Assembly (NCBI GenBank): GCA_903926695.1
Contig: CAIYKK010000191.1
Location: forward strand, 1 to 11,583
From: an uncultured Burkholderiales bacterium
Lineage (GTDB): Bacteria > Pseudomonadota > Gammaproteobacteria > Burkholderiales > Burkholderiaceae_C
DNA length: 11,583 nt
Direction of reading: 5' to 3'
The position numbers and the translations under genes were made by a program. Of this stretch, positions 6,009 through 11,583 are shown piece by piece. The notes beneath the pieces were generated by a model. The model saw nothing but the letters and a program-made list of their open reading frames with translations, searched no databases and was not told the DNA's origin. Positions within the stretch are counted from its first letter, which is position 1. Every line of letters begins with the position of its first letter.

Positions 6009-6782
6009 TCAGGCCGGGTTGTCGATGTCGATGAACTCGTGTGCCAGCCCCAGCTGCGCGGCAACGTGAGCGGCCACAGCGGGCGCGCCATAACGCTCGG
6101 AGGCGTGATGACCGCAGGCGATAAACGCCACGCCCAGCTCTCTAGCGTAATGCGCCTGCGGCTCGGAAATCTCGCCGGTGATAAAAGCGTCCGCGCCTGC
6201 GGCAATAGCCGTTTCAAAATAACCCTGCGCGCCGCCGCTGCACCAGGCAATATTTTGAATCGCACGCCCCGGCTGCCCGACCTGCACAACCGGGCGGTTC
6301 AGCACCTTTTGGACGTGTTCAGCCAGCTCGCTCGTGGTGGCAAAGCTGCCACCATCGGCGCGGGCGCCCAAAAATCCCAAATCCTGCTCGCCAAAACGCG
6401 CCGTGGCTTTCAAACCGAGCTGCAGGCCCAGCTGCGCGTTGTTGCCCAGTTCCGGGTGCGCGTCCAGCGGCAAATGGCAAGCGAACAGGTTGATGTCGTG
6501 CGCCAGCAGCAGCGCCAGACGCTGCTTCATCCAGCCGGTGACGCAGCCGTCCTGACCACGCCAAAACAGGCCGTGATGCACAAAAATCGCATCGGCGCGC
6601 GCGTCAATCGCCGCCTCAATCAAAGCGCGGCTGGCCGTCACACCGGAGACGATTTTTCCAATCTGCGCGCAGCCTTCGACCTGCAAGCCATTGGGGCCGT
6701 AGTCCTTGAAACGGGCGGGCTGCAGCAGTGCGTCAAACGCCTGCAGCACCGCTTGGCGCGGGACAGAAAAAAGAGTATTCAT
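6009..6782 (-). CDS. Nif3/YbgI-family dinuclear metal-centre protein
   Basis: This is a member of the Nif3-like (YbgI, DUF34) family: cytoplasmic toroidal hexamers with a two-metal site facing the interior. Family members are often labelled GTP cyclohydrolase 1 type 2, but the physiological role is unsettled and I assign none. In the 257-residue product the metal-site motifs are visible: FVHHGLFW (H69, H70), HLPLDAHPELGN (D107) and GHHASERYG (H225/H226, E229), with SGGAQGYFETAIAAGADAFITGEISEP at 182-208 as family core (two parts: to 200, then on). It is the usual short form without an inserted PII-like domain. The ATG at 6782 has only a weak ribosome binding site. It is followed after 2 nt by pdxA, so the two form a transcription unit, divergent from the DegS-like protease. 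Confidence 0.9.
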   Translation of the reverse strand: MNTLFSVPRQAVLQAFDALLQPARFKDYGPNGLQVEGCAQIGKIVSGVTASRALIEAAIDARADAIFVHHGLFWRGQDGCVTGWMKQRLALLLAHDINLFACHLPLDAHPELGNNAQLGLQLGLKATARFGEQDLGFLGARADGGSFATTSELAEHVQKVLNRPVVQVGQPGRAIQNIAWCSGGAQGYFETAIAAGADAFITGEISEPQAHYARELGVAFIACGHHASERYGAPAVAAHVAAQLGLAHEFIDIDNPA

Positions 6783-6962
6783 GGGGCAATTGTCTCAGGC
6801 TGGCACGGGTGTTACGTCTTTGTGGCCTGTTTTGATGGCCTACCCGGCGTGGAAATGACCGGGGACAAGACACCCGCAGGCCCTAAAGGCACAATAGCCG
6901 CTCAGCGGACCTTTTCGCGCCGCTGCGGTCATTGACTCCATTTATTGCTGAATTTTTACTCC
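6783..6962. promoter_or_regulatory. Divergent promoter region between the nif3-like gene and the DegS-like protease
   Basis: This 180-bp space must hold the starts of both divergent units. On the plus strand AAGACA (6867-6872), a 17-bp spacer and CACAAT (6890-6895) make a poor but correctly spaced promoter for the protease. I found no good minus-strand pair. There is no clear ribosome binding site before either ATG, and no long repeat. Confidence 0.25.
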
Positions 6963-8120
6963 ATGAAGCGCACCTGGCTCCTCTTTTCGCAAGCCGTCAC
7001 CGTGTTGGTGGCGGCTTATTTTGTCGTGGCAACCCTGCAGCCGCAGTGGATCAATAAAGGCTCGGCCACCCGAAGCTTGTCGGTCATCGAAGCCCCAGCC
7101 AATCAGCGCCCGTTCGGAGCGCCTGTAGCGGGCAGCCTGGCCTCGGCGGCCAAACTGGCGTCAGCGGCGGTGGTCAGCCTCAACACCAGCAAGGCCGCCG
7201 CCAAAAATCCGAACATGAACGATCCGTGGTTCAAGTTTTTCTTCGGCGACCAAAACCCCGGCGAGCCGCAGGCGGGCCTGGGCAGCGGCGTTATCGTCAG
7301 CGCCAATGGCTACATCCTGACCAACAACCACGTGGTCGAAGGCGCCGATGAAATCGAGGTGATCCTCAACGACACCCGCAAAGCCAAGGCAAAAGTCATC
7401 GGCACCGACCCGGACACCGATCTGGCGATCCTGAAAATCGATCTGGACAAGCTGCCGGTCATCGTGCTGGGCAATTCCGACACGCTGCAGGTGGGCGATC
7501 AGGTGCTGGCCATCGGCAACCCGTTCGGCGTGGGCCAGACTGTGACCAGCGGCATTGTGAGCGCGCTGGGCCGCAACCACCTGGGCATCAACACCTTTGA
7601 AAACTTCATCCAGACCGATGCGGCCATCAACCCCGGCAACTCGGGCGGCGCGCTGGTCGATGTGAACGGCAGCCTGATGGGCATCAACACGGCGATTTAT
7701 TCGCGCTCGGGCGGCTCTATGGGCATCGGTTTTGCGATTCCCGTCTCGACGGCCAAGCAGGTGCTCGATGGCATCGTCACCGATGGCCAGATCACACGTG
7801 GCTGGATTGGCGTGGAGCCGCAAGACCTGAACGCCGAACTGGCCGAAACTTTCAAGATCAAGCCCCAAGCAGTCCAAGCGGGTGGCGTGATCATCATCGG
7901 TGTGCTGCAAAACGGCCCGGCGGCGCAGGCGGGCATCAAGCCTGGCGATGTGGTAACTGCCGTCAGCGGCAAGCCCGTCAGCAATGTGAGCCAGCTGCTC
8001 ACAGCCGTGGCTGCCCTCAAGCCCGGAAAACCCGCGCCGCTGACGGTGCTGCGGGGCGACGGCCCGGTTGAAATTGCCGTCACACCCGGAAAACGCGAGC
8101 GCCCCAAGGTTCAGCGCTGA
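6963..8120 (+). CDS. degS: Membrane-anchored DegS/DegQ-type serine protease with one PDZ domain
   Basis: This is an HtrA-family (S1C) periplasmic serine protease. The 385-residue product has an uncleaved N-terminal anchor at about 5-25, a short Ala/Ser-rich linker, a trypsin-like domain at about 55-265 and one PDZ domain at about 279-372. The catalytic triad is intact: H123 (NNHVVEG), D153 (DTDLAIL) and S227 (NPGNSGG). A single PDZ plus a membrane anchor is the DegS layout; in E. coli DegS cuts the anti-sigma factor RseA in the envelope stress response. No anti-sigma gene is in the window, so the symbol is by architecture only, and algW or degQ would be alternatives. The ATG at 6963 places the basic MKR directly before the anchor and is preferred to a TTG at 6945. 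It converges with tatC. Confidence 0.9.
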   Translation: MKRTWLLFSQAVTVLVAAYFVVATLQPQWINKGSATRSLSVIEAPANQRPFGAPVAGSLASAAKLASAAVVSLNTSKAAAKNPNMNDPWFKFFFGDQNPGEPQAGLGSGVIVSANGYILTNNHVVEGADEIEVILNDTRKAKAKVIGTDPDTDLAILKIDLDKLPVIVLGNSDTLQVGDQVLAIGNPFGVGQTVTSGIVSALGRNHLGINTFENFIQTDAAINPGNSGGALVDVNGSLMGINTAIYSRSGGSMGIGFAIPVSTAKQVLDGIVTDGQITRGWIGVEPQDLNAELAETFKIKPQAVQAGGVIIIGVLQNGPAAQAGIKPGDVVTAVSGKPVSNVSQLLTAVAALKPGKPAPLTVLRGDGPVEIAVTPGKRERPKVQR

Positions 8121-8163
8121 AAAAGCGCTATCGGACAGGCTGCGGCGCAAGGAAGACTGCGCC
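8113..8163. terminator. Two short hairpins between convergent degS and tatC (weak terminator candidates)
   Basis: The first hairpin is AGCGCT (8113-8118), loop GAAAA, AGCGCT (8124-8129), and overlaps the degS stop codon. The second is GGCGCA (8144-8149), an 8-nt loop, and TGCGCC (8158-8163). Neither is followed by a T-run on either strand, so they are not classic intrinsic terminators. Their place between converging genes is the main argument. Confidence 0.35.
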
Positions 8164-8188
8164 AGACAATCAGGCAGAGCCGGAAAAC

Positions 8189-8995
8189 TCAGGGTTTGGC
8201 GGCTTCGGTATCGGCCTCGTCGGGCGCTTTGGTGTGTTTGACGAACACTTGCGCGGCGAGAATGCCCACTTCGTAAAGACAGCCCACGACGCCCAGCAGC
8301 ATCAGCATGGAGCCCGCGTCGGGCGGTGTAACCAGCGCGGTGCCGATGGCCGCCGCCACCCAAAAGTAGCCCCGGTATTCGCGCAGCTGGGCCACGGTGA
8401 TCACGCCCATGCGCACCAAGAGAATGACGGCAATTGGCACTTCAAACGCCAGACCGAACGCCAGAAACATGCCCAGCACGAAGTTCAAATACTCTTCAAT
8501 GTCTGGCGCGGCGGTGATCGACTTGGGCGCAAAACTCTGGATAAAGGCAAACACCTTGCCAAACACAAAGTAGTAGCAAAAAGCCACGCCGATAAAAAAC
8601 AGCAGCGTGCTCGACACCACCAGCGGCATCACTAGCTTTTTTTCGTGCGAATACAGGCCAGGCGCGACAAAAGCCCAGACTTGATACAACACCACCGGCA
8701 GCGCCAGCATGAAAGCGGCCATGAACAAAATCTTGATCGGCACCACAAACGGCGAAATGACGTTGGTGGCAATCAAAGTAGCGCCCGCAGGCAGCGTGGC
8801 CACCAGCGGCGCGGCCAGCAGGTCGTAAAGCGCGCCAGGACCAGGAAACAGCGCCAGAATGATCGCCATGATGCCAATGGCGGCCACGGCCTTGATCATG
8901 CGGTCGCGCAACTCCACGAGGTGCTGCACAAAAGGCTGCTCGGTGCCGGCGAATTCGTCGGGCTTGTCGCCGCCGGGAAAATGGGAGTCACTCAT
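8189..8995 (-). CDS. tatC: Sec-independent protein translocase TatC
   Basis: TatC is the polytopic inner-membrane receptor of the twin-arginine translocase, binding the signal peptide together with TatB. The 268-residue product has the family pattern: a cytoplasmic N-terminus leading to HLVELRDRM at 25-33, six predicted membrane helices (first at about 35-52, last at about 234-251), the conserved FEVP at 184-187 where the Glu is important in TatC, and TPPD at 223-226. The frame stays open to a TTG at 9043, but the ATG at 8995 gives the normal short hydrophilic N-terminus (MSDSHFPGGD). The ribosome binding site is poor for either choice. It is last in tatA-tatB-tatC, 60 nt after tatB, and converges with the DegS-like gene. 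Confidence 0.96.
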   Translation of the reverse strand: MSDSHFPGGDKPDEFAGTEQPFVQHLVELRDRMIKAVAAIGIMAIILALFPGPGALYDLLAAPLVATLPAGATLIATNVISPFVVPIKILFMAAFMLALPVVLYQVWAFVAPGLYSHEKKLVMPLVVSSTLLFFIGVAFCYYFVFGKVFAFIQSFAPKSITAAPDIEEYLNFVLGMFLAFGLAFEVPIAVILLVRMGVITVAQLREYRGYFWVAAAIGTALVTPPDAGSMLMLLGVVGCLYEVGILAAQVFVKHTKAPDEADTEAAKP

Positions 8996-9055
8996 GGGAA
9001 AAGTCTGCGCTGGGTAAATTGCGCCCGCATGCGAGCAACACAATCAGGAAAAAGC

Positions 9056-9523
9056 TCACGCCTTGCGGCCAAACTGGGGACGAAAACGCGCCACACGGGC
9101 CGCGCCGGACTGCACCTTGGTGCGCACGCCGGAGCGCGCCTTGAACCATTGCGGCGTAGCACCACGCTTGAGCCGCCACTTCTTTTTCGGGTGCCGGTAT
9201 TGGGGAAAGCCGTCCAGACCGAAAGAATCGTCAGAAGTCAAGGCGCTAGTCACCTCGCCCCATGATTTTTCAAAATCCCTGGCGCTGGTCTGGATGGAGT
9301 TTTCAACGTCGCGGGCGGTGCCTTCGACGCTTTCTTTCATCTTCCTGAACTCATCGAGCTCCATCGAGCGGTTGACTTCCTGCTTCACATCATTGACGTA
9401 GCGCTGGGCCTTGCCCAGCAGTGTGCCAAAGGTACGCGCCACACGCGGCAGCCTTTCCGGGCCGATCACAATCAGCGCGACCGCGCCGATCAGCGCGATT
9501 TTCGAGATGCCGAGATCAATCAC
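9056..9523 (-). CDS. tatB: Sec-independent protein translocase TatB
   Basis: TatB is the single-span partner of TatC in the Tat receptor complex. The 155-residue product has the N-terminal membrane helix at about 5-20, the hinge GPERLP at 21-26, and an amphipathic and charged helical region at about 27-95 (with [20 protein letters not shown]). The tail from residue 105 onward contains no acidic residue, and 16 of the last 46 residues are Lys or Arg. E. coli TatB has a different C-terminal region, and I believe this basic tail is typical of Comamonadaceae-type TatB. The start codon is GTG at 9523, fixed by the [13 protein letters not shown] beginning shared by TatB proteins. It sits 46 nt after tatA. 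Confidence 0.94.
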   Translation of the reverse strand: MIDLGISKIALIGAVALIVIGPERLPRVARTFGTLLGKAQRYVNDVKQEVNRSMELDEFRKMKESVEGTARDVENSIQTSARDFEKSWGEVTSALTSDDSFGLDGFPQYRHPKKKWRLKRGATPQWFKARSGVRTKVQSGAARVARFRPQFGRKA

Positions 9524-9569
9524 AGCAGGTCAGGTAAAACAGTTTGAAACACAGGTGCTCGCTCGGGTT

Positions 9570-9821
9570 TCAGGACTTTTGCCGGGCTTCGACATCAATC
9601 GTGTGGCGGGCCTTGTCAGCCGCCTGGGCGTTGGCAACGTGACCGGGCGCAGGCGCCGCTGGCTCGTCAGCCGCCGACTGGCCGCCGTCTTTCATGCCGT
9701 CTTTAAAACCCTTGACGGCACCGCCCAGATCGCTGCCCATGTTCTTGAGCTTTTTTGTGCCGAACACCATCACCACGATCAGCAGCACGATCAGCCAGTG
9801 CCATATTGAAAAACTACCCAT
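9570..9821 (-). CDS. tatA: Sec-independent protein translocase TatA
   Basis: TatA is the small pore-forming or membrane-thinning subunit of the Tat system, polymerising when a folded substrate is engaged. The 83-residue product has a short N-terminal region and membrane helix at about 5-20 ([16 protein letters not shown]), the hinge [14 protein letters not shown] at 20-33, an amphipathic helix with [12 protein letters not shown] at 34-45, and a variable polar tail. The start is well supported by TAGGAG 6 nt before the ATG, the clearest ribosome binding site of this operon. A candidate promoter lies just upstream. It is first in tatABC and follows hinT. Confidence 0.96.
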   Translation of the reverse strand: MGSFSIWHWLIVLLIVVMVFGTKKLKNMGSDLGGAVKGFKDGMKDGGQSAADEPAAPAPGHVANAQAADKARHTIDVEARQKS

Positions 9822-9876
9822 GTCTTACTCCTAATGTCGTCAATCCAAATGCCGGACTTGCCTGCGCCAAAGCCCG

Positions 9877-9906
9877 ATTCTAAGGGCCGGGTATGACGCC
9901 AGCCAA
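9877..9906 (-). promoter_or_regulatory. Candidate sigma70-type promoter of tatABC
   Basis: On the minus strand TTGGCT (9906-9901), an 18-bp spacer and TAGAAT (9882-9877) form a reasonable -35/-10 pair in the hinT-tatA gap. Transcription would start near 9870, about 49 nt before the tatA ATG. A small GC hairpin (CCTGCC 9912-9917, GGCAGG 9922-9927) lies just upstream without a T-run. tatABC may also be read through from hinT. Confidence 0.45.
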
Positions 9907-9983
9907 TGACCCCTGCCGCCGGGCAGGTTCACACCGCTAACGTGGCGGCATCCGGCGCTTTTTCAAGCCGGGGGAAAACCGCT

Positions 9984-10343
9984 TCAGCCCTTGAGCCAGG
10001 GCCGGGGGCCGCCGATAACGTGCAGATGCAGGTGATGGATTTCCTGTCCGCCTTCGGTGCCGGTGTTGGTCAGGATGCGAAAACCGCCTTCGGGGTAAGG
10101 ATTGCAGCCCTGCGCCATCGCCAGCTGCGGCGCCAGCAGCATCATGCGCCCCAGCAGCGCGGCATGCTCCGGGCCGACGTGGGCCATCGACACAATATGC
10201 GCCTTCGGGATGATCAGGAAATGCACCGGCGCCCAGGGGTGAATGTCGTGAAAGGCAAACAACTCCTCATCCTCATACACCTTGCGGCTGGGAATGACGC
10301 CTGCGGCGATCTTGCAAAAAAGACAATTGTCGGAATGGCTCAT
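9984..10343 (-). CDS. hinT: HIT-family purine nucleoside phosphoramidase (HinT-like)
   Basis: HinT proteins are cytoplasmic homodimers that hydrolyse adenosine 5'-phosphoramidates and aminoacyl-adenylates; the in vivo role in bacteria is poorly defined. The 119-residue product has the N-terminal CLFCKI at 7-12 (C7 and C10, a zinc-site pattern seen in some HIT proteins) and RKVYEDEELFAFHDIHPWAP at 20-39 as substrate-pocket region. The histidine triad HLHLHVI is at 104-110, with H106 as the expected nucleophile. The C-terminal PWLKG fits the family. Length is normal for HinT. The ATG has no clear ribosome binding site. It sits between the DUF4870-like gene and tatA. Confidence 0.94.
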   Translation of the reverse strand: MSHSDNCLFCKIAAGVIPSRKVYEDEELFAFHDIHPWAPVHFLIIPKAHIVSMAHVGPEHAALLGRMMLLAPQLAMAQGCNPYPEGGFRILTNTGTEGGQEIHHLHLHVIGGPRPWLKG

Positions 10344-10409
10344 GCGTAGTGGGCTTTAAAGGGGTTGAGGAAAGATCAGAAGCCGGAAAAACCGGGCCGC
10401 GTCACATCA

Positions 10410-10760
10410 TCAAGGATAGCGCCTGTCATTAAAACGCACCCAGCCCTTGATGCAGCGGTACAAATACCACAGCCAGACAATGCCGTAGGCAACAGCCCCC
10501 GGAAAGAAAAACAGCATCCACAGAGGCGACAGCACTACCAGCCACAGCAGCGTCCACCAGAAGGTGGCAATCATGTAGGTGTGGTGATCAACGTACAGCG
10601 CATCGGCCTCGTCGGCCCGGCGCAGGTAGTTGACGATGAGCGCAATCACGGCCAGCGTGCCGCCGCTGAACCAGGCCAGCGTGTGCAAGCCATAAAGGAC
10701 GTGCATGACAAGGCGGTCATTGGCGCTTTTCATCTCGACATCGATCACATCGTTGGCCAT
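10410..10760 (-). CDS. DUF4870-family small membrane protein
   Basis: This is a 116-residue membrane protein of unknown function. Three hydrophobic segments are visible at about 20-44, 62-86 and 88-105, with basic clusters (NYLRRADEAD and the C-terminal RFNDRRYP) probably on the cytoplasmic side. The pattern HVLYGLHTLAWFSGG followed by a loop and a long second helix is what I know from DUF4870/Tic20-like proteins. The open frame extends to a GTG at 10790. I use the ATG at 10760 because AAAGGAG stands 8 nt before it and the longer N-terminus would be unusually charged. It lies 44 nt after hisE and 66 nt before hinT, so it is probably co-transcribed. No function is assigned. Confidence 0.85.
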   Translation of the reverse strand: MANDVIDVEMKSANDRLVMHVLYGLHTLAWFSGGTLAVIALIVNYLRRADEADALYVDHHTYMIATFWWTLLWLVVLSPLWMLFFFPGAVAYGIVWLWYLYRCIKGWVRFNDRRYP

Positions 10761-10804
10761 GAACTGCACTCCTTTGCGGGATTCAAACACATCCTGACGT
10801 GAAA

Positions 10805-11197
10805 TCAGGGCTTTTCAGCGGCCTCTTGGATGGCGCGGTTTTGCGCCTTGCGCAGCGCTTTTTCTTCGATGCCGCTCGTGCCTTCGCGGCGCTCCAGTTC
10901 GGCCAGCACGTCAGCCGGGCTCAAGCCGTAATGGGCCAGCGCCACCAGGCTGTGAAACCACAAATCGGCCACTTCGCCGACAAATTTGCCTTTCAGCGCC
11001 GGGGTCGGACCGCCGTAGTCGATGTCCTTGGCGGCCATGACGGTTTCGGTGGCTTCTTCGCCGATTTTTTTCAGGAACGCGTCCGGGCCTTTGTGCAGCA
11101 GGCGGGCGACGTAGCTTTTTTCCGCATCGCCGCCGTTGACGGCTTTGCGGCTTTCGATGATCTGCGCCAGGCGCTGGAGGGTGTCGTTGGAAGTCAT
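10805..11197 (-). CDS. hisE: Phosphoribosyl-ATP pyrophosphatase HisE
   Basis: HisE hydrolyses phosphoribosyl-ATP to phosphoribosyl-AMP and pyrophosphate, the second step of histidine biosynthesis. It belongs to the all-alpha NTP pyrophosphohydrolase (MazG-related) fold. In the 130-residue product the metal-binding acidic motifs are visible: KIGEEATE at 44-51 and [12 protein letters not shown] at 74-85, with [17 protein letters not shown] before them. The C-terminal helix ([12 protein letters not shown]) adds some residues over the shortest family members. The ATG at 11197 lacks a ribosome binding site and comes 12 nt after the hisI stop, pointing to translational coupling with hisI. That matters because hisI is truncated upstream. 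If the truncation is real, hisE may be poorly translated. Confidence 0.95.
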   Translation of the reverse strand: MTSNDTLQRLAQIIESRKAVNGGDAEKSYVARLLHKGPDAFLKKIGEEATETVMAAKDIDYGGPTPALKGKFVGEVADLWFHSLVALAHYGLSPADVLAELERREGTSGIEEKALRKAQNRAIQEAAEKP

Positions 11198-11209
11198 GGT
11201 TGAGTGTGC

Positions 11210-11328
11210 TTATTTGTAGATGCTGCCGGGGTCTTTCAAGACCGGCTCGGTCACGACCCACTGGCCGCCCTTGTAAATGCTGAAAAAACAACTGTGGCGG
11301 CCCGTGTGGCAGGCAATGCCGGGTTCTT
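11210..11328 (-). pseudogene. hisI: 3' remnant of hisI (phosphoribosyl-AMP cyclohydrolase), 5' part missing
   Basis: HisI opens the purine ring of phosphoribosyl-AMP, the step after HisE. Read from the TAA at 11212-11210 backward, the frame gives 38 residues beginning [15 protein letters not shown] and ending LKDPGSIYK, which is the C-terminus of HisI with its two zinc-site cysteines in CHTGRHSC. Upstream of about 11328 the same frame no longer reads as HisI (SGQ, then unrelated), while the frame one base over reads as a transporter binding protein. Roughly the first 90 codons of a normal HisI of about 130 residues are absent, with no start codon in context. The remnant should be inactive. 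Confidence 0.9.
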
Positions 11329-11583
11329 GGCCACTTTGTTGCGTGTGGAAGCCAAGCCCGATGCGTCGGTGGTGTACGCCACGCAACGGCCGGAGAAGTA
11401 AGCACCTTCAGCGGCTTCGAGCTTCTCAAACACCACAGGCTTGATGCCCAGGCCAGAGGCTTTGGAGAAGTCGGTCAGGTTTTTCTCGGTGGTGGTGCCG
11501 GATTGCACACACACGGTCTGGCCTTTGAGCTGTGTGGCGCTCTTGATCTTGCTCTTGACGGGAACCATAAAGCCCTGGCCATC
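11318..11583 (-). pseudogene. aapJ: Internal fragment of an AapJ-type amino-acid ABC transporter substrate-binding protein
   Basis: The frame entering from the right edge reads about 88 residues of a periplasmic amino-acid-binding protein of the general L-amino-acid (AapJ/BztA) type. Recognisable blocks are [44 protein letters not shown] and [12 protein letters not shown], ending VAKNPA. These correspond roughly to the middle third of a protein of about 340 residues. After NPA the expected continuation (typically DYVILPE-like) is replaced by hisI sequence in another frame, and translation would run on to a stop at 11251. The 5' part lies outside the window. Base composition and codon choice look like the rest of the window. 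The family is clear, but the exact substrate and symbol are by resemblance. Confidence 0.75.

Noticed and set aside
6898..6908. CCGCTCAGCGG mini-hairpin followed by CCTTTT upstream of the protease
   Set aside because: The stem is only 4-5 bp with a 1-3-nt loop and no gene ends there; chance is the simpler explanation.
7161..8363. 400-codon open frame on the minus strand across the protease gene
   Set aside because: It is antisense to an intact HtrA-family protein with a full catalytic triad, is rich in Arg/His/Ala without any domain pattern, and is a usual shadow of a GC-rich gene.
11251..11317. Last residues of the transporter-fragment frame read as a genuine C-terminus or fusion protein
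   Set aside because: This part is the hisI tail read out of frame; the true hisI frame there gives [11 protein letters not shown] and onward, so it is not a designed fusion.
1..11583. CRISPR arrays, insertion sequences, phage or toxin-antitoxin genes
   Set aside because: No regularly spaced repeats, transposase or integrase motifs, or small paired genes were seen on either strand; all sizeable frames are housekeeping genes or shadows of them.

Overview
The window is a stretch of ordinary proteobacterial chromosome with an anomaly at its right end. Gene content and protein style point to a betaproteobacterium, most likely Burkholderiales and probably a Comamonadaceae-type organism (Polaromonas/Rhodoferax-like). 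The evidence is the sspAB, petABC, tatABC-hinT-hisE neighbourhood, a cytochrome b of the PVWY type, and a TatB with a long basic tail. The lineage is inferred from remembered protein families, not from a search.

Layout from left to right. Positions 3-2139 (minus strand) hold tRNA-Thr(TGT), sspB, sspA and petC. petB and petA continue on the same strand to 4298, giving the cytochrome bc1 operon petA-petB-petC. A good sigma70-like promoter lies upstream of petA, and a strong hairpin plus T-run terminator lies after petC, directly against the sspA ribosome binding site. mscL (4510-4944, plus) diverges from petA and converges with the pair nif3-like/pdxA (4948-6782, minus). A membrane-anchored DegS/DegQ-type protease (6963-8120, plus) diverges from the nif3-like gene and converges with tatC. 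The block 8189-11197 (minus) reads hisE, DUF4870-like membrane protein, hinT, tatA, tatB, tatC, with a candidate promoter before tatA.

The genes connect as follows. The Tat translocase (tatABC) is the known export route for Rieske proteins, and the Rieske gene petA lies in the same window with a Lys-Arg variant of the twin-arginine motif. The DegS-like protease belongs to envelope quality control and SspB to ClpXP proteolysis. hisE and the hisI remnant are what is left here of a histidine biosynthesis operon.

The right end is not ordinary. The sequence upstream of hisE begins as the last 38 codons of hisI, but at about 11318-11328 it switches, out of frame, into the middle of an AapJ-type amino-acid ABC transporter binding protein that runs off the window. 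This is either a short-homology rearrangement that destroyed hisI or a chimeric sequence (assembly or amplification artefact). It is the most important thing to check. I see no CRISPR array, insertion sequence, phage gene or convincing undescribed multi-gene system. The other items worth a look are regulatory structures and residue-level variants in well-known proteins. No stretch over 300 bases lacks a gene.
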